Assembly (NCBI GenBank): GCA_963573315.1
Contig: OY752142.1
Span: 992,001-1,056,000 of the forward strand
Length of the DNA stretch: 64,000 nucleotides
Source: Entomortierella parvispora
Lineage: Eukaryota > Mortierellomycota > Mortierellomycetes > Mortierellales > Mortierellaceae
Direction: 5' to 3'
Shown here: in pieces, positions 14,101 to 24,048 of the stretch
Layout: the number at the start of each line of letters is the position of its first letter
Numbering within the stretch: position 1 is the first letter of the stretch
Notes under the pieces: generated by a model
Told to the model about the DNA's origin: nothing
Seen by the model: the letters and a program-made list of their open reading frames with translations, nothing else
Databases searched by the model: none
Made by a program: the position numbers and the translations under genes

Positions 14101-14879
14101 AGCAATATGTCACCACGAACATGGCTCCCATGGTGAATGTTTGTGGAGGAAAGGTAGAAGAGCGACCATAGCTATGTTTGGATTTTTTTTTCTTTTTTTC
14201 TTTTGATTTTGTCTTTGGTCTCGACAGATTTCCTCACTGCTGACTTTTGGCCGTGTTACACTCTTTTTACACTCTTTTTAGATTGTAAGCAAGCTACCAA
14301 CGACGCCTTCTCCCGAGAAAGGCAATCGACAGCTGTTCATTGTTGGCCCCGACAACTACTGCCCAGAGTCCCAAGAGTTTGTTCAAAAAGGATTCACCGT
14401 CGTTCGAAAGGAATTCATCCTTAGCTCCATCCTTAATCAAATGATCGAGATCCAACCGTAAGTTCACTCTTATTTCTCCCTCGCCAGCCTGGAATATATT
14501 GTTTCTGACAAAACATCTTCTTTTCGACAACTGTTGCCTGCGTAGACATGTTGTTCTTCCCACATCGGAACCTAAAGAGACCACAGAAGACTCTAGTCCA
14601 GGCTACAGTGGAGATGCATCGATAAAGGGGAATCGAAATGAAAGCAGGAGGCGACTCTCTAGAGCAAGCAGTACTATATCCAATACAGGTCCAGCAGACG
14701 ATGGCGATCCACCTCTGGCAGCACCACAGCCGACAGTACCAGGCCGATCCACAGCAAAGCGGCAGTCCAGGGCAGCGAAAGCCGACGTGGAATCTAACGA
14801 AGGTGGCTCTTCCTCAAAGGGAACGTTGACCAAGAGTGGATCGACTGTGCAAGGAAGAGGCAGGGGTAACAGACGGTAA
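11120..14879 (+). CDS. FHA / TQ-cluster / tandem BRCT protein (MDC1-like)
   Basis: Nine exons: 11120-11294, 11377-11426, 11498-11569, 11652-11720, 11802-13550, 13635-13821, 13909-14153, 14282-14457 and 14546-14879. They sum to 3057 nt (1018 residues). Residues 1 to about 120 form an FHA domain (NTVGRDPDKSTVWLP, then a split SACHC). Residues 123 to about 620 are disordered and carry at least a dozen TQ sites, several in a recurring (D/N)-A-P-T-Q-hydrophobic context. Residues of about 700-940 contain two BRCT-like units, recognisable by VVRLGG, VSIEWIEKS, NVCGGKIVSKLP and VVRKEFILSSI. FHA plus TQ cluster plus BRCT pair is the plan of MDC1-type mediators, where ATM-family kinases phosphorylate the TQ sites and the BRCT pair reads a phosphorylated histone tail. 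A role in DNA-damage signalling is inferred from this plan. The C-terminal 110 residues are basic and Ser/Gly-rich. Confidence 0.85.
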
Positions 14880-15316
14880 TGAGTGAACCAGTCCAACCCG
14901 TCCAAACTGTCCGACCTTCTCCATCTCAACTCAACCAACTTTTCAAATAAACCTCCTCTCTTTTTTTTTGGCTGACGAAAACCCACCTATCCTCTTTCCT
15001 CTCGTGTAGGTGAGGTGGAGAGTTTCCGATTGATACTTCATGGATATCGTGGATACCGAAAAGCTCAGCCCGACAACAGGTCAACCTTCAGCTCAAAGGA
15101 AGGTTGTAGCTGTACGCGGCTACGGTGTTCGTTCTCTATTCCGAGTGTGGGGTCCACAATAAACACTTCATAAACCCATATCGACCAGCACGACACCAAG
15201 AACCAAGCATCGGAAAAGGCCCTTTCCTTTATTTTTTTTCATCTCGAGCAGCTCTGCCCTTTGTCCAACAGGAAGCGTATGTGTAGTCACCAACCCCCAT
15301 TATGGTGGCTGCGTGT

Positions 15317-15990
15317 TCAATTGTAGTCCTGTTGAACGTGGGGCTGATAGGGTGTTGGTATAAGGGGTTGTGGTCGTGGTGCAAACTGTGCTCGTGTTGG
15401 ATGGGGCTGTGCTCGGTGATGTTGTTGTACTGAGGAGACAGGGATTATCGAGAACTGCGCTCGATGTTGGGGTTGTACTGAGGAGGCAAGGATTGTCAAG
15501 TGATGTAGATGATTTCTTAATGTGCGCAACAAGACTTCCAACCTTTCTTCCATCCCATACAATATGTTTTCGGTGAGTTGACCGGACTCATGGACCTTGA
15601 GCATCAGCATTGAACTTTGCTCACAAACACCATGATTCATTGCGGCTGGTTGTCGTCCTCATTATCTTGTCGAATATTCTATGCTGATTATCAATCGTTC
15701 TCCTTAGTTCTTGAGACAATATCCGTAGTTCGTCAGACGTTTTCCTTTGTTCCTCAGCTACGTTCCTTTGTTTCCTCAGCCATTTTCCTTTGTGCATCCA
15801 ACATTTTCTTTTGTTCATCAGCTACTTTCTTTGTTTCCTCAGCTACCTTCTTTGTTTCCTCAGTCACTTTCTTTGTTTCCTCGGACGTAATCCTGAGTCC
15901 TTCAGCTATTCCCCTTTGCCCCTTCGCGAATCCCCCGTGGCATTCTCATCGTAACCGCCCTAAGGTACAGAAGCAGTCATAGTGGCGAAC
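15317..15990 (-). pseudogene. Frameshifted heptad-repeat / Gln-Pro-rich remnant
   Basis: On the minus strand, 15882-15693 encodes a run of seven-residue coiled-coil units of the type EETKKVA. One unit is 22 nt instead of 21, which shifts the frame and brings a stop. The sequence then continues in a second frame to about 15621. A third open frame follows from 15640 to 15317, with a helical stretch and a His/Gln/Pro-rich tail. No frame joins the three parts, and I see no convincing splice sites. It is either a decayed gene or an annotated-in-pieces gene with a sequencing error. No family is recognised. The rest of 14880-16175 shows no other gene, only an A tract of about 26 at 16003-16028. Confidence 0.4.
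15693..15882. repeat. Nine-unit 21-bp coding minisatellite
   Basis: Nine consecutive 21-bp units, degenerate towards the low-coordinate end. On the minus strand each encodes one heptad, with consensus like AEETKKV. The unit at 15756-15777 has one extra base. Total length is 190 bp, that is 9 x 21 + 1. Confidence 0.8.
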
Positions 15991-16175
15991 ACTCACACCT
16001 CCAAAAAAAAAAAAAAAAAAAAAAAAAAGACGCGTTTTCGTGCATTGCCACCAAAATGAACAAAATGAAATAATGACTGTCATTTCCAAGCCACCGAGAA
16101 CAAACAACAGAATGGTGTCGAATGCACTCCACCTCTCCATTCTCCATCCATCCTTCACTCCAACATCAGCCCATA

Positions 16176-17060
16176 ATGTCAAAGAGCACGCCCTCATTGA
16201 AGCCCGACACTGTATGCTTGTCCCCCAGTCATCCTTCATCCTCTTTCCCTATCCTTTTACATTCTACATTCATGAGATCTGGTGAAATCCTATGCTGGGT
16301 TCTAACTGGAAACAAAAACTCCCTGCCCCTCAACTTTTTTTTTTCCCTCTCTAGGTCGGCTCCCTTATTTTCTGCCCAGAGTGCGGCAACTTGCTCGATA
16401 TCCCTGGAGAGGACGATCTCATTGTCTGCAACCTCTGCAGCTACACCCATCAGTCCATTGGTAAAAAGAAGAAACAAGAAAAGCCTTTTCAAAGCTTGCT
16501 TCGGGACAAAGGGAGAGCGAAAGCTAACAGATCAAACCCCCACTGCCTTCTTTCCTTCCTTCTTTCTATCCCTTTGCCATCTAGACTTTGAAAACTTTGA
16601 GGTTGTGACGACGAGTAAACCCGGTGCTTTCCCTTCAGCACTCAGAAACAAGCGGGATGATGTTCAGAGCGAAATCAAGGATGCCACAGCTGCTTTGGTA
16701 TTGTTTTTTTCTTTTTTTTTTCTTTTCTTTTCTGTTCGAGACTTTTAGCGGAGGAAACAACAACAACCCCCCCGATCTCTCTACTCATCCTTTCATGCGA
16801 ACTTCTCCCATTATAGGTCAAGGAACCTTGTCCAAAGTGTGGAAACCCCGAAATGGAATACCATACCATGCAATTGCGATCGGCTGATGAAGGTCAAACA
16901 GTCTTCTATACCTGTCCCAAGTGCGCGTAAGTGTTCTTGACCTGATCAGCAAAAACAAATTGGATGTCCTCTAAAGGACGTTTTCGCGGTTTTCGTTATT
17001 AACAACTTTTTTTTTTTTCCTAATCGATCTTGTAGATACAAGACCAAACTCAACAGTTAG
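16176..17060 (+). CDS. RPA12: RNA polymerase I subunit RPA12 (A12.2)
   Basis: Five exons: 16176-16211, 16355-16460, 16585-16697, 16817-16926 and 17036-17060. They total 390 nt (129 residues; the yeast protein is about 125). The N-terminal zinc ribbon has Cys19, Cys22, Cys37 and Cys40 (FCPECGN and VCNLC). The C-terminal TFIIS-like ribbon starts CPKCGNPEMEYHTMQLRS, keeps the acidic loop RSADEG, and ends YTCPKCAYKTKLNS. In Pol I this subunit supports transcript cleavage and termination, with the acidic loop reaching the active site. The 36-nt first exon is supported by phase and by the joined reading VGSLIFCPECGN. Confidence 0.95.
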
Positions 17061-17376
17061 ACATGTTCTCAGGATCTGGAAACAGGAACAGGATACAACA
17101 GTTTATACACATCATCTTCTCATCTGCATTAAAAACAAAAAATGTCTCAACAATGGACAAACTTGTTCGACATGCAAATGGAAAGAAGGAGAGGGAGGGT
17201 GGTCATTGTTGTTCCTTTCTTTCTTATTTCTCGACAAGCTAAGAGTTCTGGTGAGGTGACAATATGACATGAGGGAACCTCGAGCTTGGATATCCCTGGA
17301 TGATACATTTTGGTTTTTTTTTTTTCTTTATTTACTTTAGCACAAAGGATTGGAAAGGAAAGAAAAGGTGCAGCTT

Positions 17377-19041
17377 TTAGATTCCCTTTCCTCCAGTAAC
17401 CTCGAGCGTGTGGCCAGTGATGTAGGATGCAAAAGGACTGCAGAGCAACAGGACCGAGCCAGCAGCCTCCTCGACATGACCAGCACGCTTCAAAGGGGTA
17501 TCGGCGAAAACGACGGCAGGTGGAGGAGCCTCCTTCTTGTCTCCCATGGGGATTCCAAGAGCAATCTTTTGACCGCAGACAATCATGGTCTCACCATTCT
17601 CCTTTGCTCGAGTCAAACGGGTGTCGACATATCCAAAGGCAACAGTGTTGCAACGAACACCAAAGGCGCCCCACTCCTTGGCCACAGTCTTTGTGAATCC
17701 GACAACACCAGCCTTTGCAGAGGCGTAGTTGGCCTGTCCCACGTTTCCGTGGAGTCCAGAAGTGGATGAGATCTGCAGAAATCAGGAGAAAGGTGTGCAT
17801 TGTCAGAACTGGCGTCTTGAAGGAAAACACAATCAATTATAACGCCTCTAATCATCCTTACGTTGACAATGGACCGGGACTCGCCATCCTTCAGTCGCAT
17901 GTAAGGAGCAGCAGCACGGACAATACGGAAGGGGGCAATGTTGTGGACATCCAACATCATCTGGAATTGCTTGTCCGTGGTCTTGTGCAGCATGCCATCA
18001 AAGGTGTATCCTGCGTTGTTGACAATGATGTTGATCTTGCCAAAAGCCCTGTGATTGAGCGACGAAAGGATCCAGGTATCAAGGTTAGAGACTTTGACTA
18101 AACATACCAAGGACGAAAGGATTCATTGACAAGGGACAGCAAGGCGAGAAGATTCCAGGCTCACTTACTTGACCGTTTCGCCAATGAGGCGGTCAGGGAA
18201 TGCGGGGTCAGTAACATCACCAGAGACAACAATGGCCTTTCCTCCGGCCTTGTTGATTTGTTCTGCAATAGCCTTGCCCTTGACTAGAACAACAGGGAAG
18301 AGGAAATGAGAATCGATGGATCGTGGAGAAAGAGCGAAAGAGGAAACAATAAAAAGAGGAATTACCGTCATCAAGATCGCTGACTACGACACTGGCGCCT
18401 TCCTTGGCAAAGAGGAGAGCGGTGGCGCCTCCGATACCTTGGCTATGTAGACAAGAGGGACGAACAAGAGGGCGATTAGAGAGAATGGAAAATGCGATCG
18501 GACCAGAACGATCGCCATGGCTTCCAATGGCTTTGTCCAATGGGTGCACAAACAGCGGTGTCATTTAGCCTTGTACGTCGGCTCGGCAAACCCTTTGGCC
18601 AAAAGCGACTGTCACTTGCTCAATCCCACCCGCGAGAACAGAGCAGAAGAGAACGTTGGTCGATCACACCCCGCCCATTTTGCTCAATGCTCGCCCGCCC
18701 GCTCCTCCACAACCGCAGCCAAGGGTTTGTCGGGGCTCGTCTTTACTCCGACGGACGCACGGTCGGATACACATTGGAGAGTCGCTGATTCCATCGTCTC
18801 CTCTTCTCTCTCTATCTCTGTCTATCTCTCTGTCTTTCCGGCCCTTTTCTTTTTCGTCTCTCCTTTTTCTTCACGAGTACATGGCCCCTACCCTATTGTT
18901 TGTTCTAGACAAAAAGTTGGCAACGTACCCAGCTCCAGTGACAATGGCGACTTGGTTGGCGAGGAGACCGGCGGGATGGGTGGCCGAGGCCGAGAGGTGG
19001 TTGAGGATGAGGTTGGCGCGTTGGTGGGCAGAGGAGGACAT
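17377..19041 (-). CDS. Short-chain dehydrogenase/reductase (FabG/HSD-like)
   Basis: Five exons on the minus strand: 19041-18929, 18442-18366, 18283-18169, 18048-17862 and 17772-17377. They total 888 nt (295 residues). The cofactor motif TGAGQGIGG spans the first intron. NNAG, the catalytic serine region ISSTSG, and YASAK (Tyr180, Lys184) are all present, so the enzyme should be an active NAD(P)H-dependent oxidoreductase. It is longer than the usual 250 residues because of an N-terminal extension of about 25 residues and a loop after the active site. FabG-like 3-oxoacyl reductase and 17-beta-HSD-like activities are both possible, and the substrate cannot be read from sequence. The first intron is long for this region (486 nt) and contains only spurious reading frames. 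Confidence 0.87.
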
Positions 19042-20652
19042 TGCGGGGAAGAGGAAGAGTTTGCAGAGAGGAGAGAGGAGAGGGGATGAGGAAGAGTGAT
19101 TGAATGAATGAACGAATGAATGAATGGATTAATGAAAGAAGAACAAAAAAAAAAAAAAAAAAAAAAGTGGACCGAGAGAAAGAAGCACACGGTCTCGGTC
19201 CACTGGCTCTGTCTCTGTCTCTCTCTCTCTCTCCACAAAAGAGACGTGCGTTGTTTATCCATCCCAACGCGTCCTTCTTCTTTTCCTTTGTCTGTCTCGA
19301 CTTGCATCCACACATTCAACTGTCAAAAGGATCATGTCCGTGTGGCAACCCTCCGTAGATGTCTCTGCGCAAGGAGATACCCCTGGGCTGACTCTCAAGA
19401 AGCAATTGTGGAGTAGAGCCTCAGTCGAGTCTTTTGGACTTGGTGACGCACTAATGTCAACGAGTACACGAGCATCCGGTAGAGTTTGGCAAGGAGCTGT
19501 TCTTGTCCTTGGGTGACACTGTGAAAGAGAAGAGGAGATGGACTGGCAAACATGGAGAAGGCAGAGGGGCCAGCTCCCAGTGGATGTGCACGCGACTTTT
19601 TGCCTTTGACCGGTGAGTTCGTGTCAAAGTCGCGTGGCGTGCCCTTTTCCCTCTTTTCTCTTGAATCACTCCCCATTCTGCCATTCCATTCCATTCCATC
19701 CTCTGCTCTCTTTTACCATGGCCACCGAGATGTGAGGTGCATGTTCGCCTGGAAGAGGACACCCGAGCGAACCCCAGGAAGAATGAGCGCTGGTCTCAGC
19801 ACCTGCACGCCCACCTTTGCTTGCGTGTCCTCTGTCCTTGCTTCCTTCCTTCCTTCCTTCCTTGCGTGCCTCCCTTCGTTCCTGCTTGATTGCTTGCCCG
19901 ACCTGTGCCTATTCCATTGCTGGATTCCCTCCTTCTCCCACAACAGTCTTTCCTTCATCTCAGAGGAAGGAGCATCCATCCCCTTTCATTTTTCCCACAC
20001 GACCTCCCTCCGGCTGCTTGGACCAGACATTGGAAGGAAGGAAGGAGGGTGCGCACGCGCCCCTCTCTCTCCAAGATGCTCTTGTCCCCACCTGTTCGCG
20101 TGTGCAGCTGCAATGGAACTTTGTGTTCCCACTCCTTCACCCACCCGCCCGCATGAATGAATCCATCGACCAAAGAAGAGGACAAGGCGCAACCGAAGGA
20201 AAAGAACGCGTTCATAGTCCCAACCCCACATTGCCATCCATCCATTCATCCTTCCACACAACACAACACACCACAACACAACAACAACACCCCTCCCTCG
20301 CCGTGTCAACACACAACAGACCCCAACTGCTCTGCTCTGCAGTCACCCCATGACCCCCATCCTCAATTGCCCTGCCCTGTCCACTGCCGTGGGATAGCGG
20401 TGCACGCTACCAGACACAGACAGCCTTTGTGCTTTGTGCGCGCTGGAGGGAACAGGGGCAATGAACGACCTTGGGCCTCGCGTTCACACACACACACCAC
20501 CACCACCCCCACAAACGCCTCTCTTCTTCCTTCCCCCCCGCCATTCACCCATTCCCTCGTCCATTCATATACCCGTCCGTTGCTCATTCGCTTTGCCCTC
20601 CACAACCTCACCTCATTCAAACCCTCATTCGTTTACCGAGATATAACAAAAA
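19042..20652. other. Intergenic, low-complexity; no gene seen
   Basis: Divergent promoter region between the dehydrogenase and the F-box-like gene. It holds an A tract near 19144-19166, CT and TTCC runs (about 19208-19232 and 19843-19863), and CA-rich DNA before the F-box gene. Several reading frames are open here, but all are compositionally simple and lack recognisable domains. Confidence 0.6.
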
Positions 20653-23571
20653 ATGACTATAAACGCCGTTCTTCCTGTTTCCTTGTCCCGTTCCGCCCTG
20701 TCGGCTGCATTGCCTGTCTCGACCGATGGCGCTTCTCCCAACACTCTGCCGGTCCAGAACCAGGTCCAGAACCGGCTCCAGGGCTCTCCTGCGACTAGAC
20801 AGCGACCTCACCGCGCGTTGGACGTGCCTGAAATATTGAACCACGTGGGCTACTTTCTGAGTAACAAGGACGCCGTTTCTTGCGTGCGAGTCTCCACGGA
20901 CTGGCACCAGGTCTTCATCCCGGTCCTCTGGGAACATGTCGACACCTCCAAATGGTCTTCTTGGCTTCGTTGGCGAGAGGACAATATCCAGCCAGCGGAG
21001 CCGGCTCACGCACAAGGACACAGCAAGAACTTTGGCGCGGTAGGTGAAGGGACCAGAGAGGCACTCCTGGAGCCGAAAACCACCCTGCCATTGGCAATAA
21101 GCATCTTGCAACAAGCGCTAGAACGCAATGGGCATCATATCAGGACATTGACGATTGTTGATTTGAGAACCGAGGGCCTTGTGCAGCTATTGGACAGATG
21201 TCACCGATTGGAAACTGTGGTGCTGTGGCCAGACGCGTTTGAAGAGGACGTGGACGACGACGACGATGACTATCAGGTTGAAGATGATGACGACGAAGAA
21301 GACCATAACAGTGATGAGGAGGAAGAGGAGCAATCACCAACAACAAGGATGACAACAAAGAATGAAGACTGTGGGAACCCAATTGTAAATCTGTTGAGGA
21401 GAAACCGGAACCTCTCCAAAGTCGAGATGTTTGTCGGCTACACAAATCCAAGTGGGGCCTTTTGGCGGACCTTGGCAACGCTTTCTGCTACTACGACTAT
21501 TAGTCCTCAAGATTCCTCTCCTTTGCCGCGTGGACTTCCACCACCACCACCCAAACTACCACCTTGCCGAGGACTACGATCGTTCCAATCCTCGTTAGGC
21601 CTCGAAATCAAGCGTTTGGATCACTTGGACCTCTTTCTTCAGATGCTCCAAAGGCTCGAATCCTTGGAGCTTGAAAACTGTTATATCTCAGAGCTCCGTT
21701 ACCCAGACTCGCTGTCCAAGAAATCAAAAAAGGGCAAAGGAACGGATTCCTCCAGGATAAAGATGACGTCGTCAACCTTGTGGTTCCCTCACCTGCGTCA
21801 CGTCCGGTTCAGCAGGATTCAATCCCTTTCCGTGCAATCTCAATTCCGGATACTACAGGCTTGTCCAGACCTCGAATCCCTAGACTGGCGCGTGCCAGTG
21901 TTAGGGTTTCCGGTGGACGAGTTTTGTGAGACGTTGCGGCGTTCGTACTTTTCCTCGACCCTGACGAATACAACTCCGCGATGGACCAGATTGACCTCAT
22001 TGACACTCCCGGAATCAAGACTCAAGGATGAAGAGCTGGCAAAGATCTTGAGGGCGATGCAGCATGGGCTAAAGTGCCTAGTTGTTCGAAGGAGCGATTT
22101 TGGAGCTCTAGCTTTTGAGGCTCTTATGAAGGGCTGCCAAAACAAAGCGTTTGTGGACCAGCTTCTTGGCGTCAGTGCCAGAAGACGATCCTCTTCCTCT
22201 TCCTCCTCATCGACATTGTCCTCGGGATCTTTGAGCTCAGAATCTTGGAAGCAGGGCGGGGGGAGCGGAAGTGAGGACGAGGGCGATCTTTCTTCAGAAT
22301 CGTTTGCTTCACGGTTGTCGTGGGAACAATTCGTAGAACAAAAGGGGCCAGACCATTGGAGAACCATAACCCATCTGGACGTGGGGCAATGCCAAGCGGT
22401 GACGAGCGTCATGACGCAGTGTATCCTCCGCGGGTGTAGCAAGCTCGAGTCTTTTGATGGGTATGAGATCCGGGCAGAGGACATGATCCAGTTTGAAGAG
22501 GATGAGGGAACCGTGGTCGTGGAAGGCGACGAGGGACAATTTGCAATGGACGTGGATGATACATCTGTTTTGTTGTCAAACAAGTCGGGCCTCGCTTCTC
22601 CGCCGCCTTCACCTTTACTGGACTCTCCCTTGTCAACAGCCATGCCGCAACCCACTTTTAGACGTCGACTCTCTCAGCAACATTACGGTCGATCGCCTTT
22701 GTGGACCTATTCTTCACCCGAGAAACACGACCTGCCCTCCAGGAGCAACCGCAGGGAGAGCAACAGCGAGTTTATTCGTCACAAGGCAACCACTCGGCTT
22801 TGGTGGTCGTGCGACCAGATCCGGCATCTTGATGTCCACATCACTGGACTGGGCCCTTACTCTGATCCGAGGCACAAGGCAGTATTTGAGCAATTGGCGA
22901 GATTACACCAGTTGGTGCATCTTTCTATTTGCAACAAAAGAAAACCAACCCCACCGTTGCCAGTACCGGTTTCTTCTTCTTCCTCTGCTGTTTCCAACGG
23001 CCATACTTTTCCTGTGGCGACGATGCCGCCAGAGGAAGGGTACGCCGCCACCATGACCTCTCTACCCTCGCCTCCCTCCTCTCCTCCAAGCGAGTTCTCT
23101 GCCACCCTGGCGTCTTCGTCGTCAACGTGCTCGCCAGCTGCCGCGCTGTTCAAGTATCCTAGGATGGGCTCCCATTCTTCTCTTTCCTCAACCTGTAACT
23201 CTGCAGGGAATCGGAGCCTGTCTCCAATCGCAACGACGGCGGGGGGAGGGTTGGATCTTCGATTGAGGTCCGGTCTATCTTTATTGTCGCCACTGAAGAA
23301 ACTGCGCGTGTTGCGGTTCAAAGGATTGGAAGTCATGATGCCAGAGACAAATCCTCTCTTTATGGAAAAGGACGCCGCCGCCCACGACCGTCACCGACCC
23401 TTGAAGATGTTGGATCTGGAAGAAGAGGATATCCAATGGATGGTGAATCATTTGTGGGATCTCAAGTTTGTAGAAGGAAGGTTACATTCGGACGTGGAAG
23501 AACAGAAACGACTCGTTCAAGTGTTGGAGAGTCGAGGTATTGCTGCTTGGACTAGTTTTAATCACCTGTGA
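20653..23571 (+). CDS. F-box-like / leucine-rich repeat protein
   Basis: Single-exon gene of 972 residues. Residues of about 56-96 (ALDVPEILNHVGYFLS through the FIPVLW stretch) fit the F-box pattern of fungal SCF substrate receptors. Scattered leucine-rich segments follow, for example LDHLDLFLQMLQRLESLEL, TRLTSLTLPESRL, ITHLDVGQCQAVTSV and IRHLDVHITGL. These are interrupted by an acidic run (about residues 198-228) and long Ser/Pro-rich inserts. This is the usual build of Mortierella-type F-box proteins that bind Skp1 and recruit ubiquitination targets. The substrate is unknown. A poly(A)-signal-like aataaa follows the stop near 23583. Confidence 0.75.
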   Translation: MTINAVLPVSLSRSALSAALPVSTDGASPNTLPVQNQVQNRLQGSPATRQRPHRALDVPEILNHVGYFLSNKDAVSCVRVSTDWHQVFIPVLWEHVDTSKWSSWLRWREDNIQPAEPAHAQGHSKNFGAVGEGTREALLEPKTTLPLAISILQQALERNGHHIRTLTIVDLRTEGLVQLLDRCHRLETVVLWPDAFEEDVDDDDDDYQVEDDDDEEDHNSDEEEEEQSPTTRMTTKNEDCGNPIVNLLRRNRNLSKVEMFVGYTNPSGAFWRTLATLSATTTISPQDSSPLPRGLPPPPPKLPPCRGLRSFQSSLGLEIKRLDHLDLFLQMLQRLESLELENCYISELRYPDSLSKKSKKGKGTDSSRIKMTSSTLWFPHLRHVRFSRIQSLSVQSQFRILQACPDLESLDWRVPVLGFPVDEFCETLRRSYFSSTLTNTTPRWTRLTSLTLPESRLKDEELAKILRAMQHGLKCLVVRRSDFGALAFEALMKGCQNKAFVDQLLGVSARRRSSSSSSSSTLSSGSLSSESWKQGGGSGSEDEGDLSSESFASRLSWEQFVEQKGPDHWRTITHLDVGQCQAVTSVMTQCILRGCSKLESFDGYEIRAEDMIQFEEDEGTVVVEGDEGQFAMDVDDTSVLLSNKSGLASPPPSPLLDSPLSTAMPQPTFRRRLSQQHYGRSPLWTYSSPEKHDLPSRSNRRESNSEFIRHKATTRLWWSCDQIRHLDVHITGLGPYSDPRHKAVFEQLARLHQLVHLSICNKRKPTPPLPVPVSSSSSAVSNGHTFPVATMPPEEGYAATMTSLPSPPSSPPSEFSATLASSSSTCSPAAALFKYPRMGSHSSLSSTCNSAGNRSLSPIATTAGGGLDLRLRSGLSLLSPLKKLRVLRFKGLEVMMPETNPLFMEKDAAAHDRHRPLKMLDLEEEDIQWMVNHLWDLKFVEGRLHSDVEEQKRLVQVLESRGIAAWTSFNHL

Positions 23572-24048
23572 AAGGAAGAAGAATAAAAAAAACTCTGCTC
23601 TTTGGAAATCTCCATGGTTATAAAAACTGCAATTCTCTTCAATTCTACTTTGCTCACTGATCGCTAGCTGAGATGTTGGACTCTTCATTTCTGATGATGA
23701 ACACAGCCAAGACAGGTCTTGTTTTTGTTGTTGTCTTTTCATGCTGAGGCAGGAAGAAGACAATCCTTTCAAGGACCGATTGATATTTAAACCACACACA
23801 CAAAGAAAAGGAAAGTACGTCTAAATATCGGAACCATCTAACAAATGGGTGATGCAGTACTCCACTTTTTTCGTCTACTTTCATCTGCATCATGGAAGTA
23901 GTGCAAAGCAAAGGAATCTACGTCTGGAGAAATGACAGAGTTGTGTGCGCTTTGGTATGGTAGGAAGAATGGCCGCCGGCAGCCTTTGACAAAGACTTTT
24001 ATTGCATCAATCAAAAGGGAGAGGGCGTCTGGTTCGCCATTACGATCC

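Noticed and set aside
19552-20353. Two overlapping open frames of 178-202 codons
   Set aside because: The translations follow simple CT/CA-rich sequence and overlap each other; they have no recognisable domain. This is divergent promoter DNA.
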